A stretch of DNA of 8,863 nt, taken from Bryobacterales bacterium. Lineage in GTDB: Bacteria; Cyanobacteriota; Vampirovibrionia; Obscuribacterales; Obscuribacteraceae. The translations under genes were made by a program, and so were the position numbers. Shown in pieces: positions 1 to 7,700 of the stretch. The notes below the pieces were generated by a model that was not told where the DNA came from, did no database searches, and saw only the letters and a list, made by a program, of their open reading frames with translations. Within the stretch, counting starts at the first letter, position 1; every line of letters starts with the position of its first letter. The DNA lies in the NCBI GenBank assembly GCA_903970295.1, contig CAJCHQ010000749.1, forward strand, positions 1 to 8,863, in the 5' to 3' direction.

Positions 1-629
1 AGAACCGAGTTTGTCACCGACTTGCGCACTGATTCAACTTCTTCTGGTTCGGGGGCAACACCCGTCGAGGAGCCTGTAACGATCACCCCGTCAGCACGAA
101 AGAATTGTGCGGTTTGGGCAGTCTCTTTCAGCGTGACATCACCTGTGATGGCATGCGCCGAATGTTTTTTCTTGATGTCGGCAAAGATAAGAATATTGTT
201 TGCATGCAGTTGAGCCCGCCTTCTTATTAACTGCGGCGCACATGCCTCGTGTAAGCCTTCGTCTCCTATATGGGCGTAGACGAAACCTTCAACGCGAAGA
301 AAATCGAGACCGGCTGCAATGGCCGCACCCAGTGCCTCGAGATTGGCAGCCGCCAGAATCTGTATGCCGACTGGCAGGTTGGTCTCGGCTTTGATTGCTT
401 TACAGATCACAGCCATCGCCGCAGTAGTTTCGGGCTCGACGAAGCCTTTCAAATATGGGACGTCATGCATGTTCTCGACGATCAGCGCGTCGACCCCACC
501 GTTTTTGTAATTGTGCGCATCGACAAGTGCGGCTTGCGAAATGGCCTCGAAGTCACCACCATATCCGGCTGAGCCTGGCAGCGACAAAACATGAATGACA
601 CCGACAATCCCACACTTTTTTCCAAACAT
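1..629 (-). CDS. BtpA/SgcQ-family TIM-barrel protein, C-terminus cut by window edge
   Basis: Reading the minus strand from ATG at 629 gives 209 uninterrupted codons to the left edge, so the C-terminal part (perhaps 50-60 residues, from usual family length) is missing. The N-terminus reads MFGKKCGIVGVIHVLSLPGS, matching the family's opening (G-x-I/V-H-x-x-x-L-P-G-S/A). Further family landmarks are GGVDALIVENMHDVPY, an LPVGIQIL strand, FLRVEGFVYAHIGDEG, ILIFADIKKKHS and a GVIVTGSSTG turn near the visible end. These are typical of BtpA (PF03437), a TIM-barrel family. Cyanobacterial BtpA is known to affect photosystem I accumulation, while E. coli SgcQ sits in a putative sugar operon; the chemical reaction is not established. 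It follows kynB by 43 bases on the same strand, so it probably shares its transcript. The ribosome site is weak (ACGGA about 11 bases upstream), but the start fits the conserved N-terminus. Family assignment is firm; function is open. Confidence 0.88.
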   Translation of the reverse strand, partial: MFGKKCGIVGVIHVLSLPGSAGYGGDFEAISQAALVDAHNYKNGGVDALIVENMHDVPYLKGFVEPETTAAMAVICKAIKAETNLPVGIQILAAANLEALGAAIAAGLDFLRVEGFVYAHIGDEGLHEACAPQLIRRRAQLHANNILIFADIKKKHSAHAITGDVTLKETAQTAQFFRADGVIVTGSSTGVAPEPEEVESVRKSVTNSV

Positions 630-672
630 AATCGATCCGTCTAACCTCGAGGGAAAGCTTTTTCACGGGCTG

Positions 673-1410
673 CTAGTCGAGAAGCACGGCCCGCACTGGC
701 GAGGCTTCCAGCTGCATGAATTTGAGAGGCAGGGCGATCAGAAAATAATCGCGAGCGGGACAATGGGTGAGGTCGAGATTTTCCAACCAAACCATATTTC
801 TTGCCAACAGTCGATGATGCACCTCGAGCGTCTTCGATTCGACGTGATCGACCGAGGGAGAATCCAGGCCAATTAGTTTGACGCCGATATCGGCTAACTT
901 GTCGACCAACTCAACCGTCAAGTGGGCATAATGGTTTTCAAAGATATGATACCGCACACGGTGCATAGTCTTGGAAATCACTCTCTCGGGCGGGTGCGGT
1001 CTCCCGGCTAGAACATCGGCCATGTGCTCGGGTGTAATCGGTCCGCGGTGCGGAGAAAAGTCGACAACAGTGACTGGTCCGACAAATGGATCGAGAGGCA
1101 GGGTGCCGATTGCTTCATCGTCGCCTTCCATCACATCGAGCTCGCGATCGGGAGAGCTTCTGCGCATCAGGGCATCTTTTTTAGCACCGCTCATAGTGCC
1201 ACGCACATGGACAGGTGCATCGGCATGCGTGCCAACATGCGGGCTCATTGTCATCGCTGTCAAATTCAAAGTTTGACTTTGCTCGTAAGACACAGTCAGA
1301 CGGCGACTGAAAGGCGTATCGCCAGGAAAACATGCGGTTCGTTCACCGATAGGTTGCGAAATGTCGATGATGCGAAAGTTACCGAGCGCTGCCAATTTTT
1401 GTGTGTTCAT
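673..1410 (-). CDS. kynB: KynB-type cyclase / kynurenine formamidase
   Basis: This 245-residue protein is a metal-dependent cyclase-family hydrolase, most like bacterial arylformamidase KynB, which hydrolyses N-formylkynurenine to kynurenine plus formate in tryptophan breakdown. Visible signatures are IDISQPIGERTACFPGDTPF (residues 15-34), the metal motif H58-x-G-T-H62-x-D64-x-P-x-H68, SPSVDHVESKTLEVHH (184-199), and a C-terminus ending ALPLKFMQLEASPVRAVLLD. By family knowledge H58, H62, D64, H198 and E210 match the two-metal ligands, with H68 as the catalytic histidine; the spacings agree. It is longer than the usual roughly 210 residues, mainly because of extra sequence at about residues 69-105. 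Its ATG overlaps the asparaginase stop (ATGA), with AGGAG upstream, implying translational coupling. Because kynA and kynU are not seen, the true substrate may be another formyl-amide or cyclic amide. Confidence 0.85.
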   Translation of the reverse strand: MNTQKLAALGNFRIIDISQPIGERTACFPGDTPFSRRLTVSYEQSQTLNLTAMTMSPHVGTHADAPVHVRGTMSGAKKDALMRRSSPDRELDVMEGDDEAIGTLPLDPFVGPVTVVDFSPHRGPITPEHMADVLAGRPHPPERVISKTMHRVRYHIFENHYAHLTVELVDKLADIGVKLIGLDSPSVDHVESKTLEVHHRLLARNMVWLENLDLTHCPARDYFLIALPLKFMQLEASPVRAVLLD

Positions 1411-2510
1411 CGACGAGAAACTCCTGCAATTACTTTTTGATCGACCTGAAAATGAAAATGAGATTGGAGATGATCTGTGCGAACACGCGGGCCCAAGGCT
1501 GGCTTCGAGAGCGCTTTCTTATGGTCGGCATCATAGAGACCCAGCTGGGAAAACAACTCGGTGCAAATCGCCTGCATGTGTCTATCTTCATAACCGGATG
1601 ACAGTTTAATCAAAATACCGAGTCCGTAATGATAATCGGAGTTGGGCAGCACACCTATCGCCAATAAGCCGTCAGCGCCATTCTTAGCTATTAGAGGAGC
1701 GCTTATGCCCGGCACATATCCTTGCATGAGCTTGGTATCGAAACTTTGACTGCCGCCAACAAGCACAGGATACTGCCTGAAGAAGGTGAGAATCTCACTC
1801 ATCTGGTCAGCAAGCAAACTCTCGCATTTCGGCCAATTGCCATTCCTGGAACACGCATCATGAGCTGAGCTCAGCAGTCGGTAGAGAATCGCCAACTCTC
1901 TCGGAGTGAGCGCGTAATTGACCATTTGGCAACCGTCAGTGGTCGTGGCAAAACTTTCGGGCTGACGCTCGAGTAACTGGGAAAGCACTTTTTCAAGCGA
2001 TCGATGTTCGCTGTTATCTACCGACAGATAGTCATTCAGGGGCAAACCTTGGCATTTCAGCGAGAGCAAGTAACTGAAATGCTTGGCACTACAGTCATGG
2101 TAAAGCGATTTTTCGCCTTGCTCCTCTGACTGCAATTTGACGCGCATCTCAGCCGACATCGGCCAGCGCACTGGGCACTGCAAAAGCTCTTCATTGAAGC
2201 CGCCGATTTCCATAATCTGGTCAAGCAAGTCAAGATGCTCTTTTTCGGCATGATGCGAAGACATCATCAGGGCGAGATGGGCAGGAGAAAGGGCGGGGTA
2301 GGCATTCTTAATCGTTTGATAATGGCTGAGGAGTTGGAAAGCTTTGAGGCAAGAGCGGCTCCAGACCGCATGGTTGACATCTCCGCAAGCCAAAAGGTCG
2401 GCGCTTCCGGCCGGTCCGGCACTGACAACCGAAATCATCCCAAAGACTGTGACTTCCGGCTGCTCCGACCTTTCGATCGTGTAAAGCGGACGCCAGGGCA
2501 TCGTCAACAT
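1407..2510 (-). CDS. Type II asparaginase (Rhizobium etli ReAV-like, PF06089)
   Basis: This 367-residue protein belongs to the asparaginase II family unrelated to E. coli AnsA/AnsB, expected to hydrolyse L-asparagine to aspartate and ammonia in the cytoplasm; no signal peptide is visible. Family motifs are SRSCLKAFQ (51-59), SSHHAEKEH (84-92), HDCSAKH (138-144), TDGCQMVNYALTPRELA (191-207) and APLIAKNGADG (271-281). Against the known R. etli enzyme, the two Ser-Lys pairs map to S53/K56 and S85/K276, and the metal site to C140, K143 and C194, so the active site appears intact. Several motifs are divergent (SCLKAFQ where the family often has SxxKPFQ, CSAKH for CSGKH), so substrate range could differ. 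ATG 2510 is used; an in-frame ATG at 2501 (M4) is possible. It is the first gene of the minus-strand block and overlaps kynB by four bases. Confidence 0.9.
   Translation of the reverse strand: MLTMPWRPLYTIERSEQPEVTVFGMISVVSAGPAGSADLLACGDVNHAVWSRSCLKAFQLLSHYQTIKNAYPALSPAHLALMMSSHHAEKEHLDLLDQIMEIGGFNEELLQCPVRWPMSAEMRVKLQSEEQGEKSLYHDCSAKHFSYLLSLKCQGLPLNDYLSVDNSEHRSLEKVLSQLLERQPESFATTTDGCQMVNYALTPRELAILYRLLSSAHDACSRNGNWPKCESLLADQMSEILTFFRQYPVLVGGSQSFDTKLMQGYVPGISAPLIAKNGADGLLAIGVLPNSDYHYGLGILIKLSSGYEDRHMQAICTELFSQLGLYDADHKKALSKPALGPRVRTDHLQSHFHFQVDQKVIAGVSRR
1421..1425 (-). promoter_or_regulatory. Ribosome binding site of kynB, inside the asparaginase gene
   Basis: The minus strand reads AGGAG here, with 10 bases before the kynB ATG at 1410. 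It lies within the last codons of the asparaginase gene, consistent with reinitiation or coupled translation through the ATGA overlap. The spacing is slightly long. Confidence 0.5.
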
Positions 2511-2576
2511 CTAGCTCGTCTCTTTCTCATAAAGTAGGATACTAGAACACAAGCTTAGCAATGCGCAAATCGACGT

Positions 2577-2629
2577 CCATATTCTGCAAAATCTAGGGCG
2601 GTTCCGGCCTAAAGCGCGCTAGAATATGG
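2577..2629. promoter_or_regulatory. Perfect 9-bp inverted repeat in the divergent intergenic region (candidate operator)
   Basis: CCATATTCT at 2577-2585 is exactly mirrored by AGAATATGG at 2621-2629, with 35 bases between the arms. Arm centres are 44 bp apart, about four helical turns, so the two half-sites would lie on the same DNA face. The pair sits 67 bases upstream of the asparaginase start and 85 bases upstream of the glgE start, between the two divergent blocks. This suits a looping or two-site operator controlling one or both operons. It could also be chance or an RNA hairpin with a long loop. No binding protein can be named. Confidence 0.45.
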
Positions 2630-2652
2630 CATCCTCGTTACCTCTTTTGCAA

Positions 2653-2681
2653 TTCACCGCTTATTTCGGTGGGTCTATAGA
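2653..2681 (+). promoter_or_regulatory. Tentative sigma70-type promoter for the glgE operon
   Basis: TTCACC at 2653-2658 (4 of 6 to the -35 consensus) is separated by 17 bases from TATAGA at 2676-2681 (4 of 6 to the -10 consensus). Transcription would begin near 2688 and give a leader of about 27 bases. The match is moderate and the lineage's promoter preferences are unknown. A better -35-like TTGACA at 2682-2687 has no -10 at usable spacing. Confidence 0.28.
2655..2671. promoter_or_regulatory. Short dyad CACCG-N7-CGGTG upstream of glgE
   Basis: CACCG at 2655-2659 is mirrored by CGGTG at 2667-2671 around a 7-base AT-rich centre. This 17-bp dyad overlaps the tentative glgE promoter, a typical position for a repressor operator. 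The arms are only 5 bp, so chance is a real alternative. No T-tract follows, so it is not an intrinsic terminator. Confidence 0.3.
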
Positions 2682-2714
2682 TTGACAATTTCACTTGGTT
2701 AAAAAAAACAACGT

Positions 2715-4775
2715 ATGAAACCGAAGCACTTGCACCAGCATTCCCCCAACAAGCCACAGCCCGGTACGATGATCAAGGAAGAATCAGCGAGCGCGCCCGC
2801 GACCACAGCGAAAAATAAAGCCTCACTGCAATTTCTTTCGCATGTGGTGATCGAGCATGTGCAGCCGCAAGTAGATGAAGGCGCTTTTCCCACTAAGAAA
2901 GTAGTGGGCGAGCCGGTCAATGTCACTGCCAGCATTCATTGCGACGGTCACAATCACATTTCGGCCCAGGTTGTCTTCAAAAAAGTAAATGCCAGTCAGT
3001 GGTCTTCCAGCCAGATGAAACTGGCTCAGCCAGGTCTCGATCAATGGCTGGGTCAATTCAAAATCGAAGAACTGACTAATTATGAATTTTCGATCGAAGC
3101 CTGGATCGATCACTTTCAGAACTGGAAACACGATACGAAGAAAAAGCTGACAGCCGGGTTGGACATCGACCTGGATTTGCGCGAAGGCGCGGCTCTCATC
3201 CTCGAGACTGCCGACAAAGCCAAAGGCGACGAGGCTGCCGCCCTGAGAAACTACGCGGCGGCTGTGCACAAAGATGCCCCGACGGCTGATCTGCTCAAAG
3301 TCCTGAACGACGAACGGCTCGATCAGTTGATGTTCGATTTTGCCACTCGCCATCTGGTCTGTCGTTACGATCGATCGGTTGAGATCTCAGTCGAGCCCAA
3401 GCGCGCTCTCTACGGTGCCTGGTATGAATTGTTTCCCCGCTCCGCCGGCGAAAAAGAAGGCGTGCACGGCACATTCAAAGACGTGATTGCTCGCTTGCCC
3501 TACATTGCCAGCATGGGTTTCGACGTTATCTACTTGCCGCCGATTCATCCGATTGGCACAACCGCACGCAAAGGTCCGAATAACAGTTTGCGGGCAGGCT
3601 CTGAAGATCCCGGCAGTCCCTGGGCGATAGGCTCTAAAGACGGCGGGCATAAGGCCGTGCACCCGCAACTTGGCACACTCAACGATTTCGACTCGCTAGT
3701 TGCGGCAGCTAAAAAGCAGGGCATCGATGTTGCTCTCGATATTGCCTATCAATGTTCACCCGATCACCCTTATGTGAAAGAGCATCCCGAGTGGTTCTAT
3801 CACCGACTGGATGGCAGCATCAAATGCGCCGAAAATCCGCCTAAGAAATATGAGGACATTTATCCGCTCAATTTCGATTGCGATCAATGGCAAAGCCTGT
3901 GGGCTGAATTGAAAGACGTGATCGATTTTTGGATCGGTCATGGCGTCACGATCTTCCGCGTCGACAATCCGCACACGAAGCCTTATGCATTCTGGCAGTG
4001 GCTGATCGCTGAGGTAAAAAAAGATCATCCGGAAGCGATTTTCCTGGCCGAAGCATTTGCCCGGCCAAAAATCATGAAGTATTTGGGCAAAGAAGGATTC
4101 TCTCAGTCCTACACTTATTTCACCTGGAGATTGGGCAAACAAGAGTTGATGGAGTACTTCAATGAGCTCTATCACACCGACGTGATCAATTATTTGCGCC
4201 CGAATTTGTTCGCCAACACGCCCGATATTTTGACGCACTTTCTGCAACACGGCGGGCGTTCTGCTTTCACGATTCGTGTCGCCCTGGCTGCCACACTCGG
4301 TGCCACATACGGAATTTATGGACCACCATTCGAGTTGTGTGTCGGCAATTCGTACAACAACACAGAAGAGTATTACGACTCCGAAAAATATCAGCTGAGA
4401 CATTGGAATCTCAAAAGCGACGAATCGATCGCCTATTTCATCGAACGCATCAACCGCGTTCGTCGCGAAAACGAAGCCTTGCACAACAACGAAACTCTGC
4501 GTTTCTTGAACATCCAGAACGAAGGTTTGTTGGCTTTCAGCAAACAATCCTACGACGGTAAAAATACGATCGTGACGATCATCAATCTCGATCCGTATCA
4601 TGCTCAGGAAGGCACCGTGCAAATTCCGATGGCAGACTTCGGTTTGAAGGGTCCCTATCAAGCCCACGACCTCGTCACGAACGCCCGCTGGATGTGGCAA
4701 GAATGGAATTTTGTCCGCCTCGATCCCTACAGCTGCCCCGTACATATCTTGCGATTAGAAAATTTGGATAGTTGA
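2715..4775 (+). CDS. glgE: GlgE, alpha-1,4-glucan:maltose-1-phosphate maltosyltransferase
   Basis: This 686-residue GH13 enzyme transfers maltosyl units from alpha-maltose-1-phosphate to the non-reducing end of alpha-1,4-glucans, releasing phosphate. After a Pro/His/Lys/Ala-rich extension of about 40 residues come the GlgE N-terminal beta domain (VVIEHVQPQVDEGAFPTKKV), the hallmark GAWYELFPRSAGEKEGVHGT, and the barrel with YLPPIHPIG and NPPKKYEDIYPLNF. The nucleophile is D417 (FRVDNPHTKP), the acid/base E446 (FLAEAF) and the third Asp D504 (NTPD). The 29-residue D-to-E spacing equals that of the Streptomyces enzyme. The C-terminal part has EEYYDSEKYQLRHW and a closing beta-sandwich. ATG 2715 follows an in-frame TAA at 2700, so no longer start exists, but no Shine-Dalgarno is seen; ATG 2769 (M19) is a possible alternative that would shorten the extension. 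It leads the operon and sits 24 bases before treS-pep2. Confidence 0.96.
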   Translation: MKPKHLHQHSPNKPQPGTMIKEESASAPATTAKNKASLQFLSHVVIEHVQPQVDEGAFPTKKVVGEPVNVTASIHCDGHNHISAQVVFKKVNASQWSSSQMKLAQPGLDQWLGQFKIEELTNYEFSIEAWIDHFQNWKHDTKKKLTAGLDIDLDLREGAALILETADKAKGDEAAALRNYAAAVHKDAPTADLLKVLNDERLDQLMFDFATRHLVCRYDRSVEISVEPKRALYGAWYELFPRSAGEKEGVHGTFKDVIARLPYIASMGFDVIYLPPIHPIGTTARKGPNNSLRAGSEDPGSPWAIGSKDGGHKAVHPQLGTLNDFDSLVAAAKKQGIDVALDIAYQCSPDHPYVKEHPEWFYHRLDGSIKCAENPPKKYEDIYPLNFDCDQWQSLWAELKDVIDFWIGHGVTIFRVDNPHTKPYAFWQWLIAEVKKDHPEAIFLAEAFARPKIMKYLGKEGFSQSYTYFTWRLGKQELMEYFNELYHTDVINYLRPNLFANTPDILTHFLQHGGRSAFTIRVALAATLGATYGIYGPPFELCVGNSYNNTEEYYDSEKYQLRHWNLKSDESIAYFIERINRVRRENEALHNNETLRFLNIQNEGLLAFSKQSYDGKNTIVTIINLDPYHAQEGTVQIPMADFGLKGPYQAHDLVTNARWMWQEWNFVRLDPYSCPVHILRLENLDS

Positions 4776-4789
4776 AATCAACAAGTGGT

Positions 4790-4796
4790 GAGGAAG
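4790..4796 (+). promoter_or_regulatory. Ribosome binding site that sets the treS-pep2 start at 4800
   Basis: GAGGAAG lies here in the short gap after the glgE stop, with AGGA ending five bases before ATG 4800. The upstream GTG at 4785 would place this site inside the coding region and has no ribosome site of its own. This favours ATG 4800, which drops five residues (VRKRM region) lacking homology to the family start. Confidence 0.7.
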
Positions 4797-4799
4797 AGA

Positions 4800-7700
4800 A
4801 TGCCGGAGATAAAACAGGACGCCGCAAGCGATCCACTATGGTACAAAGATGCTGTTATCTACCAGGTTCACATCAAGTCCTTTTTCGATAGCAATGCTGA
4901 TGGTTACGGTGATTTTCCCGGGCTGATCGAAAAGCTGGATTATATACAAGCCCTGGGAGCAGACTGTATTTGGCTGCTTCCTTTTTATCCTTCGCCCTTG
5001 AGAGATGATGGCTACGACATCGCCGATTATGAAGAAATCAATCCGATGTATGGCGATCGCCAGGCATTCAAAACCTTTATCGACGAAGCTCACCGCCGCG
5101 GCATCCGTGTCATCACCGAATTAGTCGTCAATCACACATCCGATCAACATCCATGGTTTCAAGCTTCGCGACTGGCGCCGCCTGGATCGAATAAGCGCAA
5201 CTATTATGTCTGGAGTGACACCGACCAGAAATACACAGACGTGCGCATCATTTTCTGCGACACAGAAAAATCGAATTGGACCTGGGACCCGGTGGCTAAC
5301 GCCTATTACTGGCACAGATTCTTCTACCATCAACCCGATTTGAACTTCGATAACCCGAGCGTGCGCAAAGCGATCATTCGCGTCATGCGTTATTGGCTCG
5401 ATCTGGGAGTGGATGGCATGCGCCTCGACGCCATTCCTTATTTGATCGAACGCGATGGCACCAATTGCGAAAATTTGCCCGAGACCCATGTGATTCTCAA
5501 AGAGTTTCGCAAAGTGATGGAAGACAATTACGACGGTCGCGTATTTTTGGCTGAAGCCAATCAATGGCCAAGCGATGTCGTTCAATATTTCGGGAATGGT
5601 GACGAATGCCAGATGGCTTTCCACTTCCCGGTCATGCCCAGACTCTACATGGCCATTCACCAGGAGGACAGGCATCCGATTACCGAAATCATGGCCCAAA
5701 CTCCGCCTATTCCAGACAATTGTCAGTGGGCGATGTTTCTGCGCAATCACGACGAACTGACACTGGAGATGGTGACAGATGAAGAGCGCGATTACATGTA
5801 CAAGGCTTATGCGCACGACCCGCAAATGCGCATCAACGTCGGCATCCGTCGCCGTCTGGCACCACTGATGCAGCACAGCCGACCGCGCATCGAGCTCATG
5901 AACGCCATGTTGCTTTCACTGCCGGGCACACCGATTATTTATTACGGCGATGAAATCGGCATGGGCGAAAACATTTTCCTCGGCGAGCGGAATGGTGTGC
6001 GCACACCGATGCAATGGAACAGCGATCGCAACGCCGGCTTCTCGCGCGCTCCATTCGCCAAGCTCTATTCGGCACCAATTATGGATCCGGTCAGCGGGTA
6101 TCCGGCGGTCAACGTCGAATCGCAAGAATTGGATCCGTCGTCATTGCTGAACTGGATGCGCACCATTATCGGTCTGCGCAAGAAGTACAAGGTCTTCGGG
6201 CGCGGCACGTTCGAGCCGGTTGAATCGGATAATCGTAAAGTCCTTTCCTACCTGCGCCGTTATGAAGACGAAACGATATTGATGGTAGCAAATCTGTCTC
6301 GCTACCCTCAGTCGGTCAGCCTGAACTTGAAAGAATTCAAAGGCGTGCAACCGACTGAATTGCTGGGACTGGGACAATTCCATGCGATTGGGGACGATCC
6401 TTATATATTGACGCTTGGACCCTATTCATTCTATTGGCTGGGCATCAATCTGCCTCAGAAATCGGTGCCGATCACTTCACCGCAAAAAGCGGGCGAAACA
6501 AAAACAAACGAACAGCAACAACAATCGCGTGAAGCCGTCCTGACCGTGAGAGCTCACCGCAGGGAAGATTGGCAAGCGATCATGACAAGTCAACTTCGAT
6601 GGAAGCTAGAAGGTTACGTCTTGCCGGCGTATCTGGCAAAACAAAGATGGTTTGGCGGCAAAGCTAAAAACATCGATAGCGTCGAAATCAAAGATTGGGT
6701 TGAAGTCACGAAAAGCCCCGAGCTGACAGCGATCGTCTTCGCTGAAGTCGATTTCGATGATGAGAGCACTGAGCTATACACGCTATTTTTCGCCGTAGCT
6801 GAAGGCGAGCATGCAGCCGAGCTCCTGGCCAAGAATCCGGAATACGTGATTGCCGAACTCGCCGGTGAAGGTGAAGAAAATGCGCTCATCTATGACGCAC
6901 TCGAATCGGAAGACTTTTGTCTGGCTCTCTTCAAGCTGATTCAGGGCGGCAGCAAACTGAAATCACAAACTGGCGACATCGCTTTCAGCAAAATGCCTGA
7001 GTTGGAAAGTCTGGTCAAAGATACCGACCAACAGCCATTCCAGGTCAAACGCGTGCGCACAGAACAAAGCAATTCGTCAATCATCTATGGCAGCAGTTTC
7101 ATCCTCAAGCTGTTTAGACATCTGCATCCGGGTAAAAATCCAGAGTACGAACTGGGCAAATATTTGACCGAAGTGCGCCATTTCAAAAACGTACCGCAAA
7201 TTGCCGGCGCTTTCGAATACGCAGCAGCCGGTGTCAAAGAAAAACATCTGACTGGACTGCTGCAAGAATTAGTTTGGAATCAGGGTGACGCCTGGACATA
7301 CACGGTGGAAGAGTTCCGCCGCTTCTACGAGCGGGCGCTCACTCATATGTACGTAGTCGATAAAGTCGACCCGGGTCAGGCTCGCATTGCCGATTTGATC
7401 GATAAAGACATTCCGCAAGAAGCTTATGAGCTCCTGGCGATCTATTTGAGAGAAGCATCGATTCTGGGCAAACGCACGGCTGAGATGCACATCGCCCTCT
7501 CGCAGGATACTGACGATGCGGCAATCAAGCCTGAACCTATCTCTAAGGAAGACTTGAAACTCTTGAAAGAAGAGATGCATACAGACGTCGATACGATTCT
7601 TGCCCAGTTGAAAGCGAAGCAGTCGACTCTGCCACCGGATTTGGTGGAAGCTACAGACGAGCTCTTGCGTTACCGCAGCAGCATGCTGGATGTGATCGAT

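Noticed and set aside
595..876. 93-codon plus-strand frame across the btpA-kynB junction
   Set aside because: Antisense to the conserved C-terminus of kynB and the start of btpA; no independent support.
1024..1440. 138-codon plus-strand frame across kynB and the end of the asparaginase gene
   Set aside because: It runs antisense to two genes with clear catalytic motifs, and its translation is Arg/His/Cys-rich without family resemblance.
2655..2671. Dyad upstream of glgE considered as an intrinsic terminator
   Set aside because: The stem is only 5 bp and no T-run follows; it lies between divergent starts where no transcript needs terminating.
2682..2687. Perfect -35 hexamer TTGACA just before glgE
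   Set aside because: No -10-like element occurs 15-19 bases downstream, and the start codon is only 27 bases away, so it is unlikely to work as a standard promoter in this position.
3756..4745. Long open frame (329 codons) on the minus strand inside glgE
   Set aside because: It lies entirely opposite glgE, whose frame has full family motifs and catalytic residues. The minus-strand product shows no recognisable domain, so it is a shadow of biased codon use.
4785..4799. GTG start for treS-pep2, five codons upstream
   Set aside because: The GAGGAAG ribosome site lies downstream of this GTG and is well placed for ATG 4800.
5121..5876. 251-codon minus-strand frame opposite the TreS domain
   Set aside because: Complete overlap with a strongly supported catalytic domain and no domain-like sequence of its own.
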